DNA from: CAMLIZ01 sp040758375
GTDB lineage: Bacteria > Pseudomonadota > Gammaproteobacteria > Burkholderiales > Burkholderiaceae_C
Direction of reading: 5' to 3'
Length of the DNA stretch: 64,000 bases
Assembly (NCBI GenBank): GCA_040758375.1
Contig: JBFLWE010000017.1
Span: 1-64,000, forward strand
Shown here: positions 25,208 through 34,197 of the stretch, piece by piece
Position numbering within the stretch: position 1 is the stretch's first letter
Layout of the letters: each line of letters starts with the position of its first letter
Made by a program: the position numbers and the translations under genes
Notes under the pieces: model-generated
Seen by the model: the letters and a program-made list of their open reading frames with translations, nothing else
Database searches by the model: none
What the model was told of the DNA's origin: nothing

Positions 25208-27031
25208 GTGAGCTGGCGCCCCTTCGACCCCCGCCCCTACCCGCCGATCGGGGACTACGGCCTGATCAGCGACTGCGAATCCATCGCGCTGGTCGGCTGC
25301 AACGGCTCGATCGACTGGTGCTGCATGCCGCAGATGGATGCCGACAGCAGCTTCGGCCGGCTGCTCGACTGGGCCAAAGGCGGCCATTGCAGCATCGCGC
25401 CCTCAGACGGCCCGGTGCGCGTGCAGCGCAGTTACGTCGATGGCAGCGCGGTGCTGCGCACCTGCTTCGAGGCGGCCGGCGGCCGCGTCGAGATGCACGA
25501 CTTCTTCGCGATGAACGGGCACCCGCGGCGGCCGGACGGCAGCGACCATCTCGCCCGTGTGGTGCGCTGCACCGGCGGGCACATGGCCTTGCGGGTGGAA
25601 GTGGCGCCGCGCTTCGACTTCGGCGCGATCGAGCCGGACCTGCGTGCCGTCGGCCTCGGCCTGTACACCGCCTGCGGCAGCAACAAAGGGCTGCTGATCC
25701 ACTGCAACGCGCCGCTGGCGGTCGACCGGGCCGGCGGCCGGCTGTTCCGCGAGCTGGCGCTGTCGCAAGGCGAAGTGCTGGAACTGTCGATCCGCTTCGT
25801 GCGGCCCGAGGCGCTGCCGCTGGCGGCGCGGCGCTGGCGGCCCGAAGACGGCCAGCTGCAGCGTCGGCTGGAGCAGACCCTGCACTGGTGGACCACCTGG
25901 GAGCGTGAGGGGTTGCGAGCCGCGCACCCCGATGCCCACACGCGGCGGTCGGCGGTGACGCTCAAGGCGCTGTGCTTCGAGCGCACCGGCGCGATCGCGG
26001 CCGCCGCCACCACCTCGCTGCCCGAATCGCCCGGCGGTGTGCGCAACTGGGATTACCGCTTCAGCTGGCTGCGCGATTCGGTGCTCGCGGTGCGGGCGCT
26101 GCATGCGCTGGGTTTCGTGCGCGAGGCCGATCGCTTTCGCGCCTTCATCGAGCGCAGTGCCGCCGGCAACGCCGGCCAGCTGCAGCTGATGTACGGCGTG
26201 GACGGGCGCCGGCGCCTCACCGAGGTGGCGCTCGATCACCTGGAGGGCTGGCGCGGCGCGCGCCCGGTGCGCGTGGGCAACGCGGCCGCGCGCCAGAACC
26301 AGCTCGACATCTACGGCAGCCTGCTCGAGCTGGCCTGGCTGTCGCACGCAGACGAGCCCATCGACCCCAGCTACTGGGAGTTCCTGGTCGATGCGGTCGA
26401 CATCGCCTGCAGCCGCTGGCGCGAACCCGACCACGGCATCTGGGAGATGCGCGATGCGCCGCGCCATTTCGTGCATTCGAAGGCGATGTGCTGGGTGGCG
26501 GCGGACCGCGGCCTGCGGCTGGCGCAGCGGCACGGCCTGCCGGCCCCGGCACCGCGCTGGCAGGCCGCACAGGCCGAGATCCGGCAGGCTATCGACCGCC
26601 ACGGCTACGACGCTGGCCGCGGCGTCTTCGTCCAGGCCTTCGGCGAGCCGCACCCGGATGCCTCGCTGCTGCTGCTGCCGCAGTTCGGCTACCTGCGCCA
26701 CGACGACCCGCGCATGGTGCGAACCGCCGACTGGATCCGGCAAGAACTCGAGCGTGGCGGCCTGCTGCTGCGCTACGACCGCCCCGACGGCCTGCGCGAT
26801 CCGGAAGGCGCGTTCCTGCCCTGCAGCTTCTGGCTGGCCGAGTGCCTGGCCGGCCAGGGGCGCCGCGCCGAGGCGCTGCGCTGGTACGGGCGGGCCTGCG
26901 CCTGCGCCAACGACCTGGGCCTGTTCCCCGAGGAGTTCGCGCACGACGGCAGCGGGATGCTGGGGAACTTTCCGCAATTGCTGACGCACCTGTCGCAGGT
27001 CACCGCGCGACTGGCGATCGACGGGCCGTGA
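25208..27031 (+). CDS. glycoside hydrolase family 15 protein (glucoamylase/trehalase-like)
   Basis: 607 residues from the GTG at 25208, 9 bases after GAGG; an ATG at 25163 and a TTG at 25112 are also in frame. The start is family-typical: PPIGDYGLISDCESIALVGCNGSIDWCCMPQMDADSSFGRLLD. The (alpha/alpha)6 barrel follows, with SPGGVRNWDYRFSWLRDSVLAVRALHALGF, EPDHGIWEMRDAPRHFVHSKAMCWVAADRGLRLA and LCSFWLAECLAGQGR-like endings (GAFLPCSFWLAECLAGQGRRAEA). The catalytic acids are probably Glu in GIWEMRD and in FPEEFAHDG. It is coupled by TGATG to the next membrane protein gene. Confidence 0.9.
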   Translation: MSWRPFDPRPYPPIGDYGLISDCESIALVGCNGSIDWCCMPQMDADSSFGRLLDWAKGGHCSIAPSDGPVRVQRSYVDGSAVLRTCFEAAGGRVEMHDFFAMNGHPRRPDGSDHLARVVRCTGGHMALRVEVAPRFDFGAIEPDLRAVGLGLYTACGSNKGLLIHCNAPLAVDRAGGRLFRELALSQGEVLELSIRFVRPEALPLAARRWRPEDGQLQRRLEQTLHWWTTWEREGLRAAHPDAHTRRSAVTLKALCFERTGAIAAAATTSLPESPGGVRNWDYRFSWLRDSVLAVRALHALGFVREADRFRAFIERSAAGNAGQLQLMYGVDGRRRLTEVALDHLEGWRGARPVRVGNAAARQNQLDIYGSLLELAWLSHADEPIDPSYWEFLVDAVDIACSRWREPDHGIWEMRDAPRHFVHSKAMCWVAADRGLRLAQRHGLPAPAPRWQAAQAEIRQAIDRHGYDAGRGVFVQAFGEPHPDASLLLLPQFGYLRHDDPRMVRTADWIRQELERGGLLLRYDRPDGLRDPEGAFLPCSFWLAECLAGQGRRAEALRWYGRACACANDLGLFPEEFAHDGSGMLGNFPQLLTHLSQVTARLAIDGP

Positions 27032-27759
27032 TGCACCCCCTTCCCGCTCTTCTGGCGTTGGCTGCGTTCATCGCGGTCCACCTGTTGATCGGCCGCATGC
27101 GCTTCCTGCGCGCCATCCCGCGCAGCCGTTGGCTGTCGGCGGCCGGCGGCGTGTCGGTGGCCTACGTGTTCCTGCAGCTGCTGCCGGAGCTGCATCAAGG
27201 GCAGCGCGTGTTGGCCGGTGCTTCGCCGGTGCGCGCCTTCGCGGAGCACCATGCGTACCTCGTCGCGCTGGCCGGCCTGTCGGCGTTCTACGGCCTCGAA
27301 CGCCTGGCCGTCTCCTCGCGCCGGCACCGCGGCGCGCAAGGAACCGGCACGACGTCGACCGGCGTGTTCTGGCTGCACATCGGTGCCTTTGCGTCCTACA
27401 ACGCACTCGTGGGCTACCTGCTGGCGCAGCGCGAGGATCATGGGCCGCGGGACCTGGCCTTGTACGCGCTGGCGATGGCGCTGCACTTCGTCGTCGCCGA
27501 CCACGGGCTGCGCGAGCACCATCGCGACCGCTACGACCGCATCGGCCGCTGGCTGCTCGGCGCCGCCGCGGCGCTGGGCTGGGCCGCCGGGCTGTCGATG
27601 CGGGTGGAAGAAGCGCTGCTGGCGGTGTTCGTGGCCTTCCTGTCCGGCGGCATCGTCCTCAATGTGCTGAAGGAGGAGCTGCCCGAGGAAAGGGAAAGCC
27701 GCTTCTCGGCCTTTCTGGCCGGCGCGTCAGCGTATGCGCTGGTCATCCTGATGCGCTGA
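27031..27759 (+). CDS. polytopic membrane protein, unknown function
   Basis: 242 residues whose start codon shares a base with the stop of the GH15 gene. About seven hydrophobic helices are visible (LLALAAFIAVHLLIGRM, WLSAAGGVSVAYVFLQLLPEL, AYLVALAGLSAFYGLERLAV, VFWLHIGAFASYNALVGYLL and so on). Histidines and acids are scattered near the helix ends (LHFVVADHGLREHHRDRYDR), and the tail reads GGIVLNVLKEELPEERESRFSAFL. The His-rich pattern and the SGGIVLNVLKEELP ending recall ZIP-type metal transporters, but the match is loose. Confidence 0.65.
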   Translation: MHPLPALLALAAFIAVHLLIGRMRFLRAIPRSRWLSAAGGVSVAYVFLQLLPELHQGQRVLAGASPVRAFAEHHAYLVALAGLSAFYGLERLAVSSRRHRGAQGTGTTSTGVFWLHIGAFASYNALVGYLLAQREDHGPRDLALYALAMALHFVVADHGLREHHRDRYDRIGRWLLGAAAALGWAAGLSMRVEEALLAVFVAFLSGGIVLNVLKEELPEERESRFSAFLAGASAYALVILMR

Positions 27760-27809
27760 ACCGCGGGTGCCGCCAGGCGGCGGGCTTGTGCCTTGCTGGG
27801 CCATCCTCG

Positions 27810-28838
27810 GTGTTCAAGCAGTTCTCCCCCTGGCTCAACCTCGCCTTCCTGGCGGCCTCAGCGCTTGCGGTGTGGTGGGCGGGCACGCGGCTGGCGCGGC
27901 ATGCGGACGAGCTGGCACGCAAGACCGGCCTCGGCCGCGCGGTGCTGGGCCTGCTGTTGCTGGGCGGCATGACCTCGCTGCCTGAGCTCGCAGTGGCGGT
28001 CACCGCAACACTCGGCGGCGCGCCGCTGCTGACGATCAACGACGTGCTCGGCAGCGCAGCGATCAACGTGGTGATCCTCGCGCTGGCCGACGCGGTGTAC
28101 GGGCGCAGCGCGCTGACGGCCACGCCGACGAACCCGCAGGTGCTGCTGCAGGGTTCGCTGTCGGCCACCTTGCTGGCGCTGATACCGGCGGCGGTGCTGG
28201 TGGGCGACGTGGCGCTGCTGGGCCTGGGCGCCTGGAGCTGGGCGCTGCTGGCCGCCTATGGCCTCGCGACCTGGATCGTCTCGAAGGCGAAGAACATGCA
28301 CTCATGGGTGCCCGATCCCCAGGGTCCCCGACACGACGAGCCACCCGAGCCGGGCGAGCCACGCAGCTCGCGTGCCCGGCTGCTGGCCCGCATCGGCTCG
28401 ATGGGTGCCGTCATCCTGGCCGCGGGCTTCGTGTTGGCGCAAAGTGCCGAGGCGATCGCGCAGCAAAGCGGCCTGGGCCACAGCTTCGTGGGCGCGGTGC
28501 TGCTCGGGCTGTGCACTTCGCTGCCGGAAGTGAGCACGGTGATCGCCGCAGTGCGCATGGGCCGCTACGAGATGGCCATCGGCGACGTCTTCGGCACCAA
28601 CTTGTTCAACGTGACCATCCTGGTGCTGGTGGATGCGCTGCATCCCGGTCCGCCGGTGTTGCCCGCCGCCGGCGCCTTTGCCGCCTTCGCCGCGCTGCTG
28701 GCCTTGTTGCTGACGCTGCTGTTCCTGATCGGCGCGATCGAGCGGCGCGACCGCACGGTGTGGCGCATGGGCGTCGACTCGCTGGCCGCGCTGGCCCTGT
28801 ACGCGGCCGGCCTGATGGTGCTGTACCAACTGCGTTGA
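27810..28838 (+). CDS. CaCA-type sodium/calcium exchanger-like membrane protein
   Basis: 342 residues from the GTG at 27810; no ATG is available and the ribosome site is weak. It has two homologous halves, each with an alpha-repeat: LLLGGMTSLPELAVAVTATLGGAPLLTINDVLGSAAINVVILAL, and VGAVLLGLCTSLPEVSTVIAAVRMGRYEMAIGDVFGTNLFNVTILVL. The TSLPE acidic motif and the GS-N/GTN-FN motif of cation exchangers occur in both. A cytosolic hydrophilic loop of about 50 residues separates the halves. The ion is not known. Confidence 0.85.
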   Translation: MFKQFSPWLNLAFLAASALAVWWAGTRLARHADELARKTGLGRAVLGLLLLGGMTSLPELAVAVTATLGGAPLLTINDVLGSAAINVVILALADAVYGRSALTATPTNPQVLLQGSLSATLLALIPAAVLVGDVALLGLGAWSWALLAAYGLATWIVSKAKNMHSWVPDPQGPRHDEPPEPGEPRSSRARLLARIGSMGAVILAAGFVLAQSAEAIAQQSGLGHSFVGAVLLGLCTSLPEVSTVIAAVRMGRYEMAIGDVFGTNLFNVTILVLVDALHPGPPVLPAAGAFAAFAALLALLLTLLFLIGAIERRDRTVWRMGVDSLAALALYAAGLMVLYQLR

Positions 28839-28848
28839 GGAAAGCGTG

Positions 28849-29853
28849 ATGACGGCATCCGAACGACAAGACGGCGCGCCGGTCGTCGTGATCACCGGGG
28901 CGTCTGCCGGCATCGGGCGCGCGATCGCCCGGGAGTTTGCCCGCCACGGCTGGCGCGTCGGGCTGCTGGCTCGCGGTCGCGACGGGCTGGAGGGTGCACG
29001 CGCCGATATCGAGCGCCTGGGCGGACAGGCGCTCGTGTTGCAGTCCGACGTGGCCGACGAGGCGCAGGTGGAGGCGGCGGCCACGCAGGTGGAGCGGCAA
29101 TGGGGCCGCATCGACGTGTGGGTGAACAACGCGATGGCGACGATCTTCGCGCCGCTGATGGAGGTGCCGCGCGACGATTTCGTGCGCGCCACCGAGGTCA
29201 CCTACCTCGGCGCGGTATGGGGCACGCGGGCAGCCCTGCGGCACATGAAGCGGCGCGATGCCGGCACCATCGTGCAGGTGGGTTCCGCCCTGGCCTACCG
29301 ATCGATCCCGCTGCAGGCGCCGTACTGCGCGGCCAAGGCAGCGCTGCGCGGCTTCACCGACTCGCTGCGCTGCGAACTGGCCCACGAAGGCAGCCGCATC
29401 CACGTGACGATGGTGCAGCTGGCCGCGTTCAACACGCCGCAATTCGAATGGGGCCGCACACGCATGCCCGGGCGCCCGCGGCCGATGGGCAAGATCTTCC
29501 AGCCCGAGATCGCCGCGCGCGCGGTGTACTGGGCCGCCACCCACCGGCGGCGCGAGCTGTGGGTGGGCTGGCCGGCGGCGCAGGCCATCCTCGGCACGCG
29601 GGTGATGCCGGGCTTCCTCGACCGCCTGCTCGGCGCGCGCGCGGTGGCCGGCCAGCAATCCGACGAGCCGCTGCCGCCGGACCGGCACGACAACCTGTGG
29701 ACGCCAGTGCCCGGCGACCACGGCGCCCACGGCCGCTTCGACGCCCAGGCCCGGTCGCGCAGCGCCCAGCTCTGGCTGGCCACGCACCGCACGCCGGTCG
29801 TCGCCGTGGTGCTGCTGGGCGCCTGGCTTGCACTGTGGTTCGCGGCCCGCTGA
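28849..29853 (+). CDS. SDR-family oxidoreductase with C-terminal membrane anchor
   Basis: 334 residues from ATG 28849; a GTG directly before it is in frame. The Rossmann start is VVVITGASAGIGRAIAREFARHGWRVGLLAR, NNA is at WVNNAMATIF, and the catalytic region is VQVGSALAYRSIPLQAPYCAAKAALRGFTDSLRCEL (S...YxxxK). The last ~25 residues form a hydrophobic helix (TPVVAVVLLGAWLALWFAAR), unusual for short-chain dehydrogenases and suggesting tail anchoring. It follows the exchanger gene by 10 bases, so it is probably in the same operon. Confidence 0.88.
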   Translation: MTASERQDGAPVVVITGASAGIGRAIAREFARHGWRVGLLARGRDGLEGARADIERLGGQALVLQSDVADEAQVEAAATQVERQWGRIDVWVNNAMATIFAPLMEVPRDDFVRATEVTYLGAVWGTRAALRHMKRRDAGTIVQVGSALAYRSIPLQAPYCAAKAALRGFTDSLRCELAHEGSRIHVTMVQLAAFNTPQFEWGRTRMPGRPRPMGKIFQPEIAARAVYWAATHRRRELWVGWPAAQAILGTRVMPGFLDRLLGARAVAGQQSDEPLPPDRHDNLWTPVPGDHGAHGRFDAQARSRSAQLWLATHRTPVVAVVLLGAWLALWFAAR

Positions 29854-30040
29854 ATGCCCCGCACACCCTGAGCGTGCATTCCAGCAGCCGCCCTTGGCCC
29901 GCCCCGAAAGCAAACGGCGCACCCGTCGCGGCCGCGGTAGCCGCCGCTTGTGCACGCGCCGCCGCAGGCGTACGCTGCGCCAACCACCACTGTCGCCAGC
30001 GAGGCTGCTCGCACAGTCTCGCCGAAAGGAGAGACTTGCC

Positions 30041-32104
30041 ATGCCGAGCTCAAGCACTGGTGGCGCCACCAGCGCCACCACCGCCCTGCGCACGCTCGCC
30101 CTCGTGGGCCCGGCCGCCGCAGGAAAAACCAGCCTCGCGGAGGCGCTGCTCGCCAAAGCCGGGGCGATCGGCGCGGCGGGCAGCCTCGAAAGAGGCTCCA
30201 CCGTCAGCGACTTCGACCCCCTCGAACGCCGCATGCAGCACTCGCTGAATGCGGCGTTGATGCATCTGGGGCACGGCGACACGCGCATCCACCTGATCGA
30301 CACGCCGGGCGCGCCCGACTTCCTGGGCCAGTCGCTGCCGGCACTGGAAGCGGTGGAGACCGCCGCGGTGGTGGTGAGCGCCACCACCGGCATCGAGATG
30401 ATGGTCACGCGCATGATGGACTGGTCGGCCAAGCGCCACCTGTGCCGCATGATCGTCGTGAACAAGATCGACGCGCAGGGCATCGACCTGCCCGCGCTGC
30501 TGGAGCAGCTGCGCGAGGCCTTCGGCAAGGAATGCCTGCCGCTGAACCTGCCGGCCGACGGCGGCAGCCGGGTGGTGGACTGCTTCTACAACCGCGAGGG
30601 CACGGCCGACTTCTCCTCGGTGGACGCGGCGCACCGCGCGCTGGTGGAGCAGGTGGTCGAGGTGGACGCCGGTTTCGTCGAGCGCTACCTGAACGACGGC
30701 GATGTCGATGCCAGCGAGTTGCACGCGCCGCTGGAGCAGGCGCTGCGCGAGGGCCACCTGATCCCGGTGTGCTTCGTCTCGGCGCGCAACGGCGCGGGCG
30801 TGGCCGAGCTGCTGGACGTGATCGTCAAGCTGCTGCCCAACCCGACCGAGGGCAACCCGCCGGAGTTCCTCAACGGCGAAGGGCCCGAGGCGCAGCCTAT
30901 GACCGCCGAGCCCGACCCGGCCAAGCATGTGCTGGCGCACGTGTTCAAGGTCACGGTCGATCCGTACGTGGGCAAGATGGGCATCTTCCGCGTGCACCAG
31001 GGCACGGTCACCAAGGACTCGCAGCTGTACGTGGGCGACGGCCGCAAGCCTTTCAAGGCGGGCCACCTGTTCATGCTGCAGGGCAAGGACCACGTCGAGG
31101 TGCCCAAGGCGCTGCCGGGCGACATCGTGGCGGTGGCCAAGGTGGAGGAGCTGCACTACGACGCGGTGCTGCACGATGCGGCGGAAGACGACCACATCCA
31201 CCTGAAGCCGCTGGAGTTCCCGGTGCCGGTGCACGGCCTGGCGATAGAACCCAAGCGCCACGGCGACGAGCAGCGCATGTGGGAGATCCTGCAGAAGCTG
31301 GTGGACGAAGACCCGTGCCTGAAGGTCGAGCACGTGGCCACCACCAACGAGACCATCGTCTATGGCCTGGGCGAGTTGCACCTGCGCGTGCTGCTGGAGC
31401 GGCTGCGCGAGGTGTACAAGTTCGACGTCAACACCCGGCCGCCGCGCATCGCCTACCGCGAGACCGTCACCGCACCCGCCGAAGGCCACCACCGCCACAA
31501 GAAGCAGACCGGCGGCGCAGGGCAGTTCGGCGAGGTGTTCCTGAAGATCGAGCCGCTGCCGCGCGGCGCGGGCTTCGAGTTCGTGGACCAGGTCAAGGGC
31601 GGCGCGATCCCCAACCAGTTCATCCCCGCGGTGGAAAAGGGCGTGCGCGAGGCCATGGCCGGCGGCGTGATCGCGGGCTACCCGATGGTGGACCTGCGCT
31701 GCATCGTGTTCGACGGCAAGAGCCACAGCGTGGACAGCAAGGAGATCGCCTTCGTCACGGCGGGCAAGAAGGCCTTCATCGCGGCGGTGAAGGAGGCGCG
31801 GCCGATCGTGCTGGAGCCGATCGTCAACATCGAGATCACCGCGCCAGACGCGGCGATGGGCGACATCACCGGCGACTTGTCAGCCAAGCGCGGCATGGTC
31901 AGCGGCACCGCCAACGGCCCGGCCAGCACGATGATCGTGCGCGGCCAGGCGCCGCTGTCGGAGCTGTCGGGCTACCAGAGCCGGCTCAATGCCATGACCA
32001 GCGGCCAGGGACGCTACACGATCGAGTTCTCGCACTACGACCCGGTGCCACCCAACATGCAGCAGCAGCTGGTGGGGCAGTACAAGGTGAAGGAGGAGGA
32101 GTAG
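30041..32104 (+). CDS. elongation factor G-like GTPase (FusA2 type)
   Basis: 687 residues from ATG 30041, with GAAAGGAGAG upstream. G motifs are present: TLALVGPAAAGKTSLAEALL (P-loop), LIDTPGAPDFLG (DTPG) and MIVVNKIDAQG (NKID). Domains II to V follow, including THRP-like PAEGHHRHKKQTGGAGQFGEVFLKIEPL in domain IV and the C-terminal YQSRLNAMTSGQGRYTIEFSHYDPVPPNM. It is the second, EF-G-like paralogue found in many bacteria, less conserved in the switch regions than FusA1. Its role is not established; translocation, recycling or ribosome stress are possible. No ribosomal genes are nearby. Confidence 0.88.
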   Translation: MPSSSTGGATSATTALRTLALVGPAAAGKTSLAEALLAKAGAIGAAGSLERGSTVSDFDPLERRMQHSLNAALMHLGHGDTRIHLIDTPGAPDFLGQSLPALEAVETAAVVVSATTGIEMMVTRMMDWSAKRHLCRMIVVNKIDAQGIDLPALLEQLREAFGKECLPLNLPADGGSRVVDCFYNREGTADFSSVDAAHRALVEQVVEVDAGFVERYLNDGDVDASELHAPLEQALREGHLIPVCFVSARNGAGVAELLDVIVKLLPNPTEGNPPEFLNGEGPEAQPMTAEPDPAKHVLAHVFKVTVDPYVGKMGIFRVHQGTVTKDSQLYVGDGRKPFKAGHLFMLQGKDHVEVPKALPGDIVAVAKVEELHYDAVLHDAAEDDHIHLKPLEFPVPVHGLAIEPKRHGDEQRMWEILQKLVDEDPCLKVEHVATTNETIVYGLGELHLRVLLERLREVYKFDVNTRPPRIAYRETVTAPAEGHHRHKKQTGGAGQFGEVFLKIEPLPRGAGFEFVDQVKGGAIPNQFIPAVEKGVREAMAGGVIAGYPMVDLRCIVFDGKSHSVDSKEIAFVTAGKKAFIAAVKEARPIVLEPIVNIEITAPDAAMGDITGDLSAKRGMVSGTANGPASTMIVRGQAPLSELSGYQSRLNAMTSGQGRYTIEFSHYDPVPPNMQQQLVGQYKVKEEE

Positions 32105-32141
32105 CGCGCGGGCCGCCGTACTCAGCGACCGGGGGCCGACA

Positions 32142-32618
32142 TCACACCTCGCCCAGCCAGTAGTCCACGCCGTCGCTGGCGCGGCTGAGGTGGCGCACGC
32201 CTTCGCCAAAGGCGCCGATCTTGCCCGAGTCGGGGTAGCCGCACACCTCGGCCGGGGCCTGCGTGCTGATCGACAGGTAGGCCAGTTCCTGATCGGAGTC
32301 GTTGACGATCTGGTGCGCGGTCTCGGGCCCGCCGGTGGGGCAGCAGATCACGTCGCCGGCGCGGATCTGGCGCGTTTCGCTGCCGTAGCGCAGCGTGCCG
32401 CTGCCGCGCAGGATGAAGAACATCTCCTCCTCCGCGGCATGGCAGTGGAACGGGCACGATCGTTTGCCCGGCGGGACCACGTCGTAGGAGTAGCCCAGGT
32501 CCTTGGCGCCCAGCAGCTGCCCGATGCGGGCGCTGCGGCTTTCGTAGTGCTCGCCCTTGGTGAAGTGCTCGAGCTTCAGTTGGTCGAGGTTGACGACCTT
32601 GGAGTCGATGGTTCCCAT
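32142..32618 (-). CDS. single-domain cupin protein
   Basis: 158 residues. The cupin motifs are YDVVPPGKRSCPFHCHAAEEEMFFILRGSGTLRYG (motif 1, with the His/Glu metal ligands) and DVICCPTGGPETAHQIVNDSDQELAYLSIST (motif 2). Both are intact, so a metal-binding beta barrel is expected. The natural reaction is unknown; it may be an isomerase, a dioxygenase or a sugar-binding protein. It follows the SRPBCC gene by 33 bases and may be co-transcribed with it. Confidence 0.85.
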   Translation of the reverse strand: MGTIDSKVVNLDQLKLEHFTKGEHYESRSARIGQLLGAKDLGYSYDVVPPGKRSCPFHCHAAEEEMFFILRGSGTLRYGSETRQIRAGDVICCPTGGPETAHQIVNDSDQELAYLSISTQAPAEVCGYPDSGKIGAFGEGVRHLSRASDGVDYWLGEV

Positions 32619-32651
32619 GCGACATGGTTCTCCGATGTGTTGCGATGCGCG

Positions 32652-33242
32652 CTACCGGTGCGGTGCCGCTGCGCGGCGCTTGTTCAGTTGCTCCAGCCAG
32701 GCCGTCCAGTCCATGGGCCCGCTTTCGAAGCGCTTTTTCAGGTTGCCCAGCACGTTGCCCCAGGCGCGGTCGAAGTAGGCATAGGCCTTGTCCCACTCGC
32801 CGCCTTCGCCCCAGCCGGTGTGATGCAGGCTCACGCGCGTGCGTGCCGCGTCCACCGGCTCGAAGCGCACCACCACGAAGGTGCGTTGCGCCCTCGCCTC
32901 CGGCAGGCTGGGCGGTGCATTCCAGTCGAAGGAGATCATCTTCTTCGGTTGCAGCGCCATGAAACGCATGTCGTCGGCGCCCTTCATGCCCGGCTCGGCG
33001 CCCGGGTCGATGTGGATGTGGAACGCGCCGCCCACGCGCGGCTCGATCTTCGCGTCCGGCGCGAAGAAGCTGGTGATGCCCTCTCGCGTGGTCCAGGCCG
33101 CCCAGGCCTCGTCGAGCGTGGCGGCGATGTCCACCTGCTTGTCGATGCTGCGCTCGCCACCCATGGCAAGCGACGCCGCGATGCACAGCGCCATGCCGAC
33201 GAAAAACCTTCTCGCCCCTGCCGGATCACTGATGCGGACCAT
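32652..33242 (-). CDS. exported SRPBCC (START/AHSA1-like) domain protein
   Basis: 196 residues from ATG 33242-33240, preceded by AGGAGG; an ATG 15 bases upstream is possible. A signal peptide (RRFFVGMALCIAASLAMGGE) leads into RSIDKQVDIAATLDEAWAAWTTREGITSFFAPDAKIEPRVGGAFHIHI, the entry of AHSA1/SRPBCC ligand-binding folds, ending TWLEQL-like (DWTAWLEQLNKR). Most SRPBCC proteins of this type are cytosolic, so export is unusual. The ligand is unknown. Confidence 0.82.
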   Translation of the reverse strand: MVRISDPAGARRFFVGMALCIAASLAMGGERSIDKQVDIAATLDEAWAAWTTREGITSFFAPDAKIEPRVGGAFHIHIDPGAEPGMKGADDMRFMALQPKKMISFDWNAPPSLPEARAQRTFVVVRFEPVDAARTRVSLHHTGWGEGGEWDKAYAYFDRAWGNVLGNLKKRFESGPMDWTAWLEQLNKRRAAAPHR

Positions 33243-33325
33243 GATGCCTCCTGCCATGCCGTCAAGGCCGGCATGATCGGGCCGCAGCCGGCGCGCCGTC
33301 AACGGCACGCTGCTGCCGTGGGGCT

Positions 33326-34162
33326 TCAGCGCTTGCGCAGGATCACCAGCGCAATGCCGCCGAGCACGGCCGCTGCAGCCGCCACGAGCCGCAGCGTGAG
33401 CGCTTCGCCCAGCAGCACGCTGCCGCCCAGCGCGGCGAGCACGGGCACGCTGAGCTGGACCGTGGCCGCTGCGGTGGCCTTGAGCCCCGGCAGCGCGGTG
33501 TACCAGATCGCGTAGCCCAGGCCCGAAGTGAGTGCGCCGCTGGCCACCGCATACAGCAGGCCCGGCACGTCCCACGCCCACTGCCCCATGCCCAGCACCC
33601 ACAGCCCCAGGCCGAACGGCACCGCGCGCAGGAAGTTGCCGGCCGTGGCACAGGTGGGGTCGCCGCCCTGGCGACCGCGCAACGAATACACGCCCCAGGC
33701 GATGCCGGCGCCGATCATCAGCGCCGAGCCCCACGGCGGCGGCGCTTGCAGGCCAGGCAGCAGCAAGGCCACCAAGCCGCCCAGCGCGAGCAGCAGGCCG
33801 CCGGTCTGCCGCGCATCGAGGCGCTCGCCGCTCCAGAGCCCGCGGCCGATCATCGTGGCCTGCACGGCGCCGAACAACAGCAGCGCGCCGGTGCCCGCCG
33901 GCAGGGCCAGGTAGGCATAGGAAAAGCCGGCCGCGTAGGCAAACAATGCCAGCGCCGAACCCCAGCTGCCCAACGGGCGCTCGCCCCGTTGGCGCACGAT
34001 CAGCCACAACACCAGCGCGCCGGACGCCAGCCTCACGCCGGTGAAGCTGGCTGCGTCGATGGCGGTGGTCTTCAGCGCCAGGCGGCACAGCAGCGAATTG
34101 CCGGCGAAGGCCAGCATCGCCAGCGCGGTGAGCAGCAGAATCCGGGGACGCGGTGCATGCAT
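33326..34162 (-). CDS. EamA-family drug/metabolite transporter
   Basis: 278 residues with ten hydrophobic helices arranged as two EamA repeats. The first begins LTALAMLAFAGNSLLCRLAL; the second contains SALMIGAGIAWGVYSLRGR and ends LSVPVLAALGGSVLLGEALTLRLVAAAAAVLGGIALVILRKR. The conserved Pro/Glu near the end of each half (VPVLA...GE) is typical. It exports or exchanges small metabolites; the substrate is unknown. It stands alone. Confidence 0.9.
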   Translation of the reverse strand: MHAPRPRILLLTALAMLAFAGNSLLCRLALKTTAIDAASFTGVRLASGALVLWLIVRQRGERPLGSWGSALALFAYAAGFSYAYLALPAGTGALLLFGAVQATMIGRGLWSGERLDARQTGGLLLALGGLVALLLPGLQAPPPWGSALMIGAGIAWGVYSLRGRQGGDPTCATAGNFLRAVPFGLGLWVLGMGQWAWDVPGLLYAVASGALTSGLGYAIWYTALPGLKATAAATVQLSVPVLAALGGSVLLGEALTLRLVAAAAAVLGGIALVILRKR

Positions 34163-34197
34163 GGCCCGCCAGGGTAGCAGGCGCGCCCGCTTGCGGC

